Shown here in pieces: positions 17,772 through 26,981 of a DNA stretch of 64,000 nucleotides. The stretch is from Cytophagales bacterium (GTDB lineage Bacteria; Bacteroidota; Bacteroidia; Cytophagales; Cyclobacteriaceae). Numbering within the stretch: position 1 is the first letter of the stretch; every line of letters begins with the position of its first letter. The DNA lies in assembly GCA_025359125.1 (NCBI GenBank), contig JANYHI010000055.1, positions 1-64,000 on the forward strand. The letters are read 5' to 3'. The position numbers were made by a program, and so were the translations under genes. Under the pieces are notes generated by a model. The model worked only from the letters and a program-made list of their open reading frames with translations, made no database searches and was not told the origin of the DNA.

Positions 17772-20090
17772 ATGTCTAAGAAGTCGCAATGGGTAACAAT
17801 AGGAAAGCGCACGGTTGAATTAAGCAATCTTGACAAAGTTTTATTTCCAGAGGATAATATTTCGAAGGCGGAAATAATTGAATACTACCTCAATATTGCG
17901 CCCACTCTTTTGAACCACGTAAAAGGAAGAGCACTTACCCTCATTCGCTTTCCAGATGGCATACATGGCGAGATGTTCTATCAGAAAAACAAACCCGAGT
18001 GGTCGCCCGATTGGTTAGAGTTTGCTCACTTAGGAAAAGAAGAAAAGAAAGATTACATCATTGCCACCGAGCCGGCCTCTTTAGTGTGGCTGGCTAACCT
18101 CGCCTCGTTAGAACTGCATCAACTGCATAGTCGCAAGCCAAACTTTGATTTCCCCGATTACCTCGTGTTTGACCTCGATCCACCAGAAGGATATACCTTT
18201 AAAAATGTGGTGGCCATTGGTTTTGAATTAAAGCTCGTTTTAGAAACATTTGGCTATACCCCTTTTGTAAAAACTACCGGAGGCAAGGGCATTCATATCT
18301 GCTGCCCCATCGAACCTAAAAATGATTTTCATACGGTGTTTGAAGCAGCTCAATTAATCGCCCAACCTTTTGTAGAGAAAAATGCGAATACAACTTTGCA
18401 TATAAAAAAAGAAGCAAGAAAAGGCAGAGTGCTGATTGATATTTACCGCATTCGCTCCGGCCAAAGTATTGTATCGCCCTATAGTTTAAGAGGAAGGGTA
18501 GGCGCACCCGTTTCTATGCCGCTTACTTGGGAAGAATTAGTAAAAGTAAAAGATCCCAAAGAATATAACTTACGAAATGCATTTGAGAAGGTAACGCGCG
18601 ATGGAGATGCGTGGGAAGGCATGGATGCGTATTCCGTTTCTATCCATACACACCGAAAAAAAATGATTGCGAAAGAATTGCCGCCCTCCAAAAAGAGAAA
18701 GACGCCTGCGCAATTAGAATCGTACGAAAAGAAGCGCGACTTTACAAAAACAGCGGAGCCGCCCGCTAACATTGATACCACCGGAGGAAATAACTTTGTC
18801 GTTCACCGCCATCATGCTTCGCATCTTCACTATGACCTTCGCTTGGAAAAAGATGGTGTATTAAAATCATGGGCTGTGCCTAAAGGATTGCCGCCCTATC
18901 CAGGAGTGAAGCGATTGGCTGTGCAAACAGAAGATCACCCCATGAAGTATTTAACTTTTGATGGCACAATTCCGAAAGGTCAGTATGGAGGAGGAGAGAT
19001 GTGGATATATGCTTCGGGCAAATATCAAATCACAAAAGATAAGAAAGATGGATTTTACTTTCGCCTTACGGGAAAGGAGGTAAATGGTGAGTATCGCATT
19101 TACAATATCAAAGGTAAAGAATGGTTATTCGAGCGAGTAGATACTCCTCAAATAAATTACTTACATGATTTAATTGAGCCGATGCTCTCCGATAGCGTTT
19201 CAAAAATCCCGATAAAAGATTCGTATAACTATGAAGTAAAATGGGATGGCATTCGGGCGCTTATCTATTTAGAAGATGGTCAGGTAAAATTAGTTAGTCG
19301 TAATAAAAATGAAATCACAAAGCAGTTTCCCGAGTTGCTTTCTGGCGATAAAGCCTTTCGAGCAACGTGTGGTTTGTTTGATGCCGAGATTGTTTGCCTT
19401 GATAAAGATGGAAAGCCCGACTTTAAAAATGTTATTAAACGATTGATGTGCAATGGGGAAATGGCTATTCAAAAATTATCTAAAACCAACCCTGCTTACT
19501 GTTATATTTTTGATTGTTTGTATCTGGACGGAAGAAGTTTGTTAAATGAGCCGCTGCATAAAAGACAAGAGTGGCTCAAAGATGCTGTGCGAACAGATAC
19601 TCCCTATCGAATTAGCGAGCGTGTGGAAGATGGAGAAAATTTATTAGAAGCTGCACGTGAGTTGGGGCTTGAGGGGATCATGGCAAAAGATAAAAACGGA
19701 AAATATCTTCCTGGAAGGCGATCTGACTCGTGGCTGAAGATCAAAATTAGAAATACAAGTGAATGTGTAATTGTGGGATATAATCCGGGCAAAGGCGAAA
19801 GAGCCTTAACATTTGGTGGACTTCATATTGCTGAAAAAATTGATGGCGAATTAGTTTATCGCGGAAAAGTAGGAACCGGTTTTGATGATGCTACATTAAA
19901 AGAAATTTTCAATCAATTGAAGAAGCTACAACAAGCAAAGAAACCTATCGCAAATAAAGTGATGGATGAAAAAAGTAGTAAGTGGATTACGCCAACACTA
20001 ATCGCTGAAATTAGTTTTGCTTCCTTCACTGCTGATAAGATGTTTAGAGAGCCAGTTTTTGTTAGGCTGCGTCCAGATCTATCCGTATAA
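17772..20090 (+). CDS. ligD: multifunctional non-homologous end-joining DNA ligase LigD
   Basis: LigD works with Ku to repair double-strand breaks by processing and ligating ends. All three domains are present in the order polymerase, phosphoesterase, ligase, the order seen in Mycobacterium rather than Pseudomonas. The polymerase domain spans about residues 8-295 with metal residues D134 and D136 in VFDLDPPEG. The 3'-phosphoesterase spans about 340-455 (HHASHLHYDLRLE). The ligase domain spans about 470-770 with adenylation site K490 in VKWDGIRA and SWLKIK near motif V. The length of 772 residues is normal. Ku is encoded 6 kb downstream on the same strand. The gene diverges from GH53. Confidence 0.97.
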   Translation: MSKKSQWVTIGKRTVELSNLDKVLFPEDNISKAEIIEYYLNIAPTLLNHVKGRALTLIRFPDGIHGEMFYQKNKPEWSPDWLEFAHLGKEEKKDYIIATEPASLVWLANLASLELHQLHSRKPNFDFPDYLVFDLDPPEGYTFKNVVAIGFELKLVLETFGYTPFVKTTGGKGIHICCPIEPKNDFHTVFEAAQLIAQPFVEKNANTTLHIKKEARKGRVLIDIYRIRSGQSIVSPYSLRGRVGAPVSMPLTWEELVKVKDPKEYNLRNAFEKVTRDGDAWEGMDAYSVSIHTHRKKMIAKELPPSKKRKTPAQLESYEKKRDFTKTAEPPANIDTTGGNNFVVHRHHASHLHYDLRLEKDGVLKSWAVPKGLPPYPGVKRLAVQTEDHPMKYLTFDGTIPKGQYGGGEMWIYASGKYQITKDKKDGFYFRLTGKEVNGEYRIYNIKGKEWLFERVDTPQINYLHDLIEPMLSDSVSKIPIKDSYNYEVKWDGIRALIYLEDGQVKLVSRNKNEITKQFPELLSGDKAFRATCGLFDAEIVCLDKDGKPDFKNVIKRLMCNGEMAIQKLSKTNPAYCYIFDCLYLDGRSLLNEPLHKRQEWLKDAVRTDTPYRISERVEDGENLLEAARELGLEGIMAKDKNGKYLPGRRSDSWLKIKIRNTSECVIVGYNPGKGERALTFGGLHIAEKIDGELVYRGKVGTGFDDATLKEIFNQLKKLQQAKKPIANKVMDEKSSKWITPTLIAEISFASFTADKMFREPVFVRLRPDLSV

Positions 20091-20121
20091 AACCTGTATT
20101 TTTGAATTCTAATTAGTTTAT

Positions 20122-21174
20122 ATGGCCGCAGACGCATCGCTTTATCTTAAAAATCTTTGGTATTTAGCTTTTCATAGTTCTTTCTTAAAAAAAGGAAAGT
20201 TAGTAGTTAAAGAAATGCTTGGTGAGAAAATTGTTTTTGGGCGAGATGCAACTGGAAAACCTTTTGCGTTGCGCGATAATTGTCCGCACAGAGGTGTACC
20301 ACTCTCTAATGGTTGGTTTAAAGATGATACCATTCAATGCTGCTACCATGGTTGGATGTTCAATACTAGCGGAGTATGCACGAGTATACCCGCCATGCCA
20401 CCCGATGCAACTTTTGATCCTTCTAAGATTAAAGTTTTCCAATATCTGATTGCGGAAATTAACGATACCGTTTGGGTTTACATTCCTGAAAAGAAATTAC
20501 CCAACACAATCCCTAATGAGCCCCCTCCAAATTTAGTGCTGACGGTAGATCAAAAGTTTAAGCATGTAGAAACGGTGATTATGCCCGCGGACATAGACCA
20601 TTCTGTTATTGGGTTAATCGATCCCGCTCACGTTACCTTCGTACATCAGTCGTGGTATTGGAGATCGGCAAGCAAACTGAAATTAAAGGAGAAGAAATTT
20701 GAACCTACTGCACGCGGATTTAAAATGGTTAGACATAAACCTTCTGGTAACTCAAAAGGGTATGGAATTTTAAAAGGAGGAACGAGCACTGAAATTACAT
20801 TTGAAATACCAGGCATCCGCACTGAACATATTCAGGTAGGTGAGAAAAATCAAATTGTATCCATAACGATTCTCACTCCATTAAACGAAAATCAAACAGA
20901 GCTTACGCATATTTTCTATACAGATATTGCTATCGCCAATTTTCTCTGGCTTCCACTAAAGCGGTTAGGTAAACAATTTATCGGGCAAGATTTAGGGGTG
21001 TTTAATAAACTGAACGAAGGCTTGAAATCGAAGCCAACACTTTCTCTTATTGGCGAGCCAGACTTGCAAGCCCGCTGGTATTACGAAATTAAAAGACTAT
21101 GGGCTATCTCCCAACAAAATAACGAGCAGTTTGTAAATCCAGTGCAGCCACAAACACTTCATTGGGTTACTTAG
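20122..21174 (+). CDS. Rieske-type aromatic ring-hydroxylating oxygenase, alpha-like subunit
   Basis: A 350-residue soluble oxygenase. The Rieske [2Fe-2S] site is C54-x-H56 and C73-x-x-H76 (NCPHRG ... QCCYHGW). The mononuclear iron site follows as D167-P-A-H170-x4-H175 (LIDPAHVTFVHQ). This layout fits the vanillate O-demethylase/phthalate-dioxygenase side of the family and PaO-like proteins. The electron donor (reductase or ferredoxin) is not encoded nearby, and the substrate cannot be read from the sequence. It starts 31 bp after ligD and may be read through from it, but no functional link between the two is known. Confidence 0.88.
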   Translation: MAADASLYLKNLWYLAFHSSFLKKGKLVVKEMLGEKIVFGRDATGKPFALRDNCPHRGVPLSNGWFKDDTIQCCYHGWMFNTSGVCTSIPAMPPDATFDPSKIKVFQYLIAEINDTVWVYIPEKKLPNTIPNEPPPNLVLTVDQKFKHVETVIMPADIDHSVIGLIDPAHVTFVHQSWYWRSASKLKLKEKKFEPTARGFKMVRHKPSGNSKGYGILKGGTSTEITFEIPGIRTEHIQVGEKNQIVSITILTPLNENQTELTHIFYTDIAIANFLWLPLKRLGKQFIGQDLGVFNKLNEGLKSKPTLSLIGEPDLQARWYYEIKRLWAISQQNNEQFVNPVQPQTLHWVT

Positions 21175-21225
21175 CCTTTAACACCCGTAAAAATACCAGC
21201 TCTGTTTGCGTTCATAAAATTAGTA

Positions 21226-22617
21226 TTACCAGATAAAAGTGGATACACATTTACCCATTACCGTTGCCTCAAAGATATTTTTTCCTTCTTTCACCTTAAT
21301 TTTTTTGGCAGCGCTACTTTTGTTAAAAATGATCAGCACTTTTTTTCCTTGTGGTGTACTAAATGCAACATTGGGAAAATCAATCAATTCACTTGAGAAG
21401 ACTCTGACAGATCCTGGCAGTACAAACTTAGAAGCCTGCGCAATAATATAGTACGAAACATTTCGCTTTACTTCTTTGCCAATTGTTAATGCTCCTTGGC
21501 ATAGCGTGCAGCCCCCATCGGGCGTATGCGGATTGAAATTTTCATCTGCTGCTAAGTTCCATTCTAAAACTACCTTACTCCAATTTCGGGTGGCACCTAT
21601 GATAATATTCTCAATATGCCATTCCAGATCATTGCCAAAATCACCTTTGCCTGAAGTCCATTGTTCAGTGAAGTAAATATTTTTGGTTGAATGAGCATTA
21701 TGCACTTTTGATAGTGCCGTTATTTCTCCCAGATACAAATGAAATGCAGTTCCATCAATAAACGTGTTGGCTATTGAATCATTTAAAATGGAAATCGGAT
21801 ATGCTGGATGATCGGCATTATGATCGAAAATGATGATTTTGGTTTCGATTTTTTCTTTTTGAAGTAAGGGGCCAAGGTGATTCTTTATAAAATCTTTTTG
21901 TTCTACGGCTGTCATCAATAAGCTTGGAGTATTGTTAGGATTTCCTGGTTCGTTTTGAATGGTAATCGCATCAATAATTATTTTCTCGTTTTCCATTTCT
22001 TTAACATATTGCATTATGTAGTTAGCGTAAGCCTCATTGTATTCAGGTTTAAGAGAACCACCTTTGGCTGCTTGGTTTGTTTTCATCCACAGCGGTGGAG
22101 ACCACGGACTCGCCATTATCTTTAGAGAGGGATTTATTATTAGGATTTCTTTTAGCAATGGAATCAAATGAAGGGTATCATAATTGAGATTGAATTTTTT
22201 CAATTCAGGATCAGTATCTCCTTTTTCTAAATCATCGTAAGAGAAAACATGATCATCTAAATCAGAAGCGCCAATACTTATTCTTAAATAACTAATACCA
22301 ATTCCTTTTTTAGTCCCGAATAATTCCTGGATAAGTTGATTTCGCTTTACTGAATCTAACTGATGAAGTAACATGGCACTGCCACCGGTTAATGCAAATC
22401 CAAATCCATCCATTGCTTGGTATTGGATTGTGGTATCTATTTCAATCAAAGGAAGTACCTCATTTGATTTCGAAAATTTTATAAAAGTTGAATCTAATAG
22501 CTTGCCTTTATCTGCTGAAGTAGTCCACATCTGTGCTCCTCCAATTGCTTTGTTCTTGTAAGAATTACAAGCGGATACTGCAATGAGAATTAATCCTAAG
22601 TAAATTGAAAGTCTCAT
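21226..22617 (-). CDS. GH30 family glycoside hydrolase, lipoprotein
   Basis: A glucosylceramidase / beta-1,6-glucanase-type enzyme. The ORF track begins 27 codons earlier, but the ATG at 22617 gives a proper lipoprotein signal (MRLSIYLGLILIAVSAC, C17) and removes the overlap with the upstream TPR gene, leaving a 4-bp gap. GH30 features in this numbering are GFGFALTGGSA, MASPWSPPLWMK, acid/base E223 in ITIQNEPGNP and nucleophile E318 in IYFTEQW, then a short C-terminal beta domain. It probably acts at the envelope on beta-linked glucan or a glycolipid; the exact substrate is unknown. Tight spacing suggests an operon with the TPR gene. Confidence 0.9.
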   Translation of the reverse strand: MRLSIYLGLILIAVSACNSYKNKAIGGAQMWTTSADKGKLLDSTFIKFSKSNEVLPLIEIDTTIQYQAMDGFGFALTGGSAMLLHQLDSVKRNQLIQELFGTKKGIGISYLRISIGASDLDDHVFSYDDLEKGDTDPELKKFNLNYDTLHLIPLLKEILIINPSLKIMASPWSPPLWMKTNQAAKGGSLKPEYNEAYANYIMQYVKEMENEKIIIDAITIQNEPGNPNNTPSLLMTAVEQKDFIKNHLGPLLQKEKIETKIIIFDHNADHPAYPISILNDSIANTFIDGTAFHLYLGEITALSKVHNAHSTKNIYFTEQWTSGKGDFGNDLEWHIENIIIGATRNWSKVVLEWNLAADENFNPHTPDGGCTLCQGALTIGKEVKRNVSYYIIAQASKFVLPGSVRVFSSELIDFPNVAFSTPQGKKVLIIFNKSSAAKKIKVKEGKNIFEATVMGKCVSTFIW

Positions 22618-22621
22618 TGTT

Positions 22622-23839
22622 TTAATTTTTACAGATTGATGCCATGATTTTAGGTTCAATTTGGGTGCGGAGTTTTTGAGCTTGTAATAAATCTGCACAA
22701 GCTTCTTTTAATTTACCCATCTTGTGATGCGCCAACGCTCTGTTGTAAAAAGCTAAACCATAGTCGGGGTAATAGGTAATGGCTAATGAGTAATCTTCCA
22801 GTGCCTCTTTTATGCGATTCAACTTTACCAACAAGTTGCCTCTGTTAAGCCACGCGCGTTCATAATCAATTTTTAATTTAATGGCTTGTGTATAATCGGT
22901 CATGGCCCCATTAAAATCTTTTAATTTTTCTTTTGTAATTCCTCGGTTAAGCCAATTGTCAGGCTCAGCAGGCGCGAGTAGAATGGCATCATTAAAATCC
23001 GTTAATGCACCTTTCCAATTTTTAGATTTCATTCTTAAGTAGCCGCGTTCTTCATACGAGTAAGATAGCTTCGGATTTTTCTCAATCGCCTCCGTTAAAA
23101 GTTTTTCAGCTTCTTTTTGGTCTCCTTGAAAACCGGAAAGCACCGCCAGATTGTGCGAGGCTATGGGATGTTCCATATCTAAAGCTAGCGCACTCTTATA
23201 ATCTTGAACTGCTCCTGCGGTATCACGCGAAGATTGCTTTACCAATCCTCTGTTGATCCAGAAATCAGCTTCTTTCGGATTATCTTTTATTGCCGAGTCG
23301 AGGTATTTAATGGCTGACTTGTAGTTATTCATCTTCCAATCAATCAATCCCAAATAGTTTAAGTAATTGGCCTTCATGTTGCCTTGTACAGTAATCATTT
23401 TGTTGGTATTTCCTGTTTGATCTGTTTGGTAGAACACTGTGTTGGTTTCTCCACTTTTTGTTTTAAGGAGCTTGATAAAATCTTCTTTAGCTACTGCCCA
23501 CTGGCCGTAGTTATACCTGAGTATAGCTCTTGTAAACAGTGCCTCCATATTTTCGGGCTTCGATTGAATGAAAATATTGTAGTCGGTGAGCGCCCCTTTG
23601 GTATCGCCTAATTTCTCTTTTGTGAATGCACGTGAATGGTAGGCATCCCAAAAATAGGGATCTAATCGAAGGCATTCGTTGTAGTGAGCCAAAGCTGTTT
23701 TGTATGCCTTTTTTTCTATAGCCAGTTCGCCCAAATCAAACAACTGTTGTGGCTTTAGTTTGTTGTCAGAAATTTGCGCGCAGGCTAATGTTAAGGTGGC
23801 AATTATCAGGATTAGAACAGTCAGTATTTTGCTTTTCAT
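22622..23839 (-). CDS. secreted TPR-repeat protein
   Basis: A 405-residue protein with an N-terminal signal sequence (LIIATLTLACAQ; the cysteine could be lipidated, though the lipobox is weak). About ten tetratricopeptide repeats fill the rest, with units such as KALAHYNECLRLDP-type helices (ALAHYNECLRLDPYFWDAY, ALTDFNDAILLAPAEPDNW, AMTDYTQAIKLKIDYERAW). TPR arrays mediate protein-protein contacts, and no enzyme domain is present. A CTTG-N18-TACTTTTA promoter candidate lies upstream (23848-23877). It heads a two-gene unit with the GH30 enzyme. Confidence 0.88.
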   Translation of the reverse strand: MKSKILTVLILIIATLTLACAQISDNKLKPQQLFDLGELAIEKKAYKTALAHYNECLRLDPYFWDAYHSRAFTKEKLGDTKGALTDYNIFIQSKPENMEALFTRAILRYNYGQWAVAKEDFIKLLKTKSGETNTVFYQTDQTGNTNKMITVQGNMKANYLNYLGLIDWKMNNYKSAIKYLDSAIKDNPKEADFWINRGLVKQSSRDTAGAVQDYKSALALDMEHPIASHNLAVLSGFQGDQKEAEKLLTEAIEKNPKLSYSYEERGYLRMKSKNWKGALTDFNDAILLAPAEPDNWLNRGITKEKLKDFNGAMTDYTQAIKLKIDYERAWLNRGNLLVKLNRIKEALEDYSLAITYYPDYGLAFYNRALAHHKMGKLKEACADLLQAQKLRTQIEPKIMASICKN

Positions 23840-23847
23840 TCAGTTCG

Positions 23848-23877
23848 TAAAAGTAATTTAAAAATGATTGCTTCAAG
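23848..23877 (-). promoter_or_regulatory. promoter candidate for TPR/GH30 unit
   Basis: On the minus strand CTTG is followed after 18 bp by TACTTTTA, close to the TTTG/TAnnTTTG pattern. The -7 element ends 8 bp before the ATG at 23839, leaving almost no leader, so this is tentative. Confidence 0.3.
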
Positions 23878-23911
23878 CCCAACCTTTTTTCAGATTTTAT
23901 GTTCTAAAGCT

Positions 23912-24586
23912 ATGGAAGCTACAAAAAAATCAAAATCCAGAAAATCTACTGGAGTCAATTCTGAAGCAATTCAAAAATCTTACCGCGAGTATTTGCTCAC
24001 TGAGGGAAAACAGCCTGCCTCTGTCTTTAAGTTTTGCAAAGATAATGGTATGACCGAATCTGAATTTTATGAGCATTTTGCCTCTTTTAGCGCTATTGAA
24101 AAATCTATTTGGCAAAGCTATGTTATCAATACCAAACATCGACTTGAGTCGGATGAGGCTTTTGTCCAATTTACCTCTCGCGAAAAAATACTTACGTTTT
24201 ACTTTTCATTAGCAGAATTGCTGAAGGCCGACAGAAGCTTTGTCTTGCATCAATTGAAATCTATCAAGACTTCCACTGCTACCCCTATTTTTTTAAAAAG
24301 TTTCAAATCAAGTTTTGAAGAATGGATAAGCGGAGTTTTGAATGAAGGAAAAGGCACAGGTGAGATAGCTAAGCGACCCTTCTTAGACGAACGATATTCA
24401 ACTTTATTTTGGATGCACTTGATATTTATCTTAAAATTCTGGAGTCATGATGAAAGTCTGAATTTTGAAAAGACCGATGCAGCCATCGAAAAATCAGTTG
24501 CTCTTGCCTTTGATTTAATCGGAAAGGGAATTCTTGATAATGCCATCGACTTCGGAAAATTTCTATATCAGAATTCAAAGAATTAA
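23912..24586 (+). CDS. TetR-like regulator with TetR C-terminal domain
   Basis: The ORF track starts at 23864 with a hydrophobic stretch unlike a regulator. The in-frame ATG at 23912 (MEATKKSKSRKS) is preferred and gives 224 residues. Residues 20-75 resemble a TetR helix-turn-helix (REYLLTEGKQPASVFKFCKDNGMTESEFYEHFASF), and the rest is an all-helical ligand/dimer domain of the kind paired with AarF-family kinases in Bacteroidota. The next gene, an ABC1-family kinase-like protein, begins 9 bp after its stop, so the two are one operon and possibly a regulator with its target. The DNA site and ligand are unknown. Confidence 0.7.
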   Translation: MEATKKSKSRKSTGVNSEAIQKSYREYLLTEGKQPASVFKFCKDNGMTESEFYEHFASFSAIEKSIWQSYVINTKHRLESDEAFVQFTSREKILTFYFSLAELLKADRSFVLHQLKSIKTSTATPIFLKSFKSSFEEWISGVLNEGKGTGEIAKRPFLDERYSTLFWMHLIFILKFWSHDESLNFEKTDAAIEKSVALAFDLIGKGILDNAIDFGKFLYQNSKN

Positions 24587-24595
24587 AAAATTATA

Positions 24596-25912
24596 ATGAC
24601 CAAGGTAAAAGAGCATGAGAGTATACCTGTAACTAAAGTACAACGAGCTACAAAGTTTATCACTACAGGTGCAAAGATTGGAGGTAACTACCTGAAGCAC
24701 TATAGCAAAAAACTGGTAAACCCTGAGCTGACTAAAGATCAACTTCATGAGGACAACGCAACCGATATTTATAAATCGCTAAGTCAGTTAAAAGGCAGCG
24801 CATTAAAGATTGCACAAATGTTGAGCATGGACAAGAATTTGCTGCCCACGGCTTATCAAAATCAATTTGCTATGGCACAGTACAGTGCACCTCCATTGTC
24901 TTATCCACTAGTGGTGCGCACGTTCGAAAAATATTTTAAAAAACGGCCTAATCAAATCTTCGATACCTTCTCGCAATCTGCTAGAAATGCAGCATCGATG
25001 GGGCAAGTACATGAAGCAACTTTAAACGGAAAGAAATTAGCCGTTAAGATTCAATATCCGGGAGTAGGAGATAGCATTAAGAGTGACTTGGCAATGGTTA
25101 AACCAATTGCCTTGCGCATGTTTAATCTCAATCCTACTGAGTATGATGAGTACATTCAAGAAGTGCAATCGCGAATGATGGAAGAGGCAGATTACGCGCT
25201 TGAACTCGACCGCTCGATGGATCTTTCTGTTAAATGTAAAGATATAGACAATCTTGTTTTCCCGGTTTATTATCCAGAATTCTCTAACGACAAAATTTTG
25301 ACAATGGATTGGTTGGAGGGCAAACCATTAGGGGAGTTTTTAAAACTGGAAAAGCTTACCAAAACAGAGGCAAATCAGATTGGCCAAGCCATGTGGGATT
25401 TTTATCATTTTCAAATTCACCAACTGAAAGAATTGCATGCTGATCCACACCCAGGAAATTTCATTATCACAGATGATAGAAAGCTCGGTATTATAGACTT
25501 TGGTTGCGTGAAAGTAATTCCTCCCGATTTTTATCCACAATATTTCCAATTGTTGGAAAAAGATATCCTGCAAGACAGGGCTCGATTAGAAAAAGCTTTC
25601 TATGAATTGCGTTTTATTTATGAAGATGACTCTGCCAAAGAGAAGAAATTCTTCATTGATATTTTTACTCAGTTAGTAGAACTTTTGGGAAGACCTTTCC
25701 GCACAAAAGAATTTGATTTTGATGATAAGGCATACTTTGAATCTATTTATTTTTTTGGAGAGCGATTAGCAAGTATGAAAGAGTTGCGCGAGTCAAAAAA
25801 GGCGAGAGGAGTAAAGCACGCCATCTACATTAATCGCACTTACTTTGGGCTCTATAATCTACTTCACGACCTGAAAGCAAAGATCAATACTTCTTCTTGG
25901 GTTCCTTTTTAA
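24596..25912 (+). CDS. AarF/UbiB/ABC1 family atypical kinase-like protein
   Basis: A 438-residue protein of the UbiB/COQ8 family, whose members support quinone or isoprenoid-lipid metabolism through an atypical ATPase/kinase fold. Seen are the A-rich loop region NAASMGQVHEA, the lysine strand KLAVKIQYPG, the catalytic HADPHPGNF and metal-binding IDFGCVK. The family's KxGQ motif reads K71-I-A-Q74 here, with alanine in place of glycine. No C-terminal membrane segments are obvious, unlike E. coli UbiB. It is translationally linked to the TetR-like gene upstream. Confidence 0.87.
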   Translation: MTKVKEHESIPVTKVQRATKFITTGAKIGGNYLKHYSKKLVNPELTKDQLHEDNATDIYKSLSQLKGSALKIAQMLSMDKNLLPTAYQNQFAMAQYSAPPLSYPLVVRTFEKYFKKRPNQIFDTFSQSARNAASMGQVHEATLNGKKLAVKIQYPGVGDSIKSDLAMVKPIALRMFNLNPTEYDEYIQEVQSRMMEEADYALELDRSMDLSVKCKDIDNLVFPVYYPEFSNDKILTMDWLEGKPLGEFLKLEKLTKTEANQIGQAMWDFYHFQIHQLKELHADPHPGNFIITDDRKLGIIDFGCVKVIPPDFYPQYFQLLEKDILQDRARLEKAFYELRFIYEDDSAKEKKFFIDIFTQLVELLGRPFRTKEFDFDDKAYFESIYFFGERLASMKELRESKKARGVKHAIYINRTYFGLYNLLHDLKAKINTSSWVPF

Positions 25913-26016
25913 GGATCAGAAAATTCTTACCTATTTTGAAGCTGCTTTACGGCACCAACTCCCATTAAAATTAAGGGAACCTGATGGGCATATATTTTAT
26001 CCATTCAAAATTTCAT

Positions 26017-26047
26017 TTTGAAAAACAATTCATTATCAATACTTTAG
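26017..26047 (+). promoter_or_regulatory. promoter candidate for ku
   Basis: TTTG (26017-26020), 19 bp, then TACTTTAG (26040-26047), one mismatch from TAnnTTTG. It lies 40 bp before the ku ATG, a reasonable leader length. Confidence 0.45.
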
Positions 26048-26086
26048 TAGCCTTTATCTCATTTTTTAAACTAACTTCAATTCGCT

Positions 26087-26932
26087 ATGAGATCTATTTG
26101 GAAAGGACATATTCAATTTTCATTGGTAACAATTCCCATTAGGCTTTACAATGCCATTGACACAGGGCAAACCATCGGGTTTAACCTCTTGACAAAAGAA
26201 GGGCATCATCCGGTTGGGTACGAGAAAAAAGATAAAGTAACAGGCCAGCCTTTGCGCAACGAAGACATAGTGAAAGGGTATGAATATGAGCCAGGGCAGT
26301 TTGTGATTGTAGAGCAAGAAGACCTTAATAAAGTAAAACTGAAAAGTGAAAAAGTAATTGAGATTGAAGGTTTTGTAGATACCGCAGAAGTTCATCCAAC
26401 CTTATTTGAAGCTCCGTATTTCATTGGTCCCGATGGCGATGTTGCCGCCAAGACATATGGGTTACTTTGTGCCACCCTAAAGGACTCAGGTAAAGTGGGA
26501 ATAGGTAAAGTTGTTTTGCGCGATCGAGAGACACCCGTATTGATAACGCCACACGAAAATGGAATGCTGCTTTATAGACTCCGCTATCCGAGTGAAGTAA
26601 AAAACATTAACGAAGTTCCGAGTTTATTAGAAGTAAAAGCCGATAAAGAACAACTTAAACTAGCTAAGACATTGGTTGATTCGATGACCACTCATTTCGC
26701 TAAAATTGAAATGAAAGATCATTACTATGATGCCATGAAATCAATCATCGATGCGAAAGTTGCCGGCAAAGAAATAGTGATGATGACCGAAGAAGAACCT
26801 AAAGTAGTTGATATTATGACAGCGCTGAAGGCCAGCATTGAAGCGAAGAAGAAGCCGATGGAAAAAGCGATAGGAGTAGTGGCGAAGCAAAAAAAGGTAG
26901 AGGCCAAGAAGCAAAAAAAGAAAGTAGGTTAA
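26087..26932 (+). CDS. ku: non-homologous end-joining protein Ku
   Basis: Ku forms a homodimeric ring on DNA ends and recruits LigD. The 281-residue protein begins with the family signature MRSIWKGHIQFSLVTIPIRL and continues with VIEIEGFVDTAEVHPTLFEAPYFIGPDG-like core strands and the bridge region. The C-terminal tail after about residue 255 is strongly basic (KKKPMEKAIGVVAKQKKVEAKKQKKK), as in other bacterial Ku proteins where it contacts DNA ends. It has its own promoter candidate. LigD lies 6 kb upstream on the same strand with three unrelated genes between, so the system is complete but not a tight operon. Confidence 0.97.
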   Translation: MRSIWKGHIQFSLVTIPIRLYNAIDTGQTIGFNLLTKEGHHPVGYEKKDKVTGQPLRNEDIVKGYEYEPGQFVIVEQEDLNKVKLKSEKVIEIEGFVDTAEVHPTLFEAPYFIGPDGDVAAKTYGLLCATLKDSGKVGIGKVVLRDRETPVLITPHENGMLLYRLRYPSEVKNINEVPSLLEVKADKEQLKLAKTLVDSMTTHFAKIEMKDHYYDAMKSIIDAKVAGKEIVMMTEEEPKVVDIMTALKASIEAKKKPMEKAIGVVAKQKKVEAKKQKKKVG

Positions 26933-26981
26933 TAATCGCAATGCCACAACAACTCACTAAATTGAGTATTAGTATTTTTAC

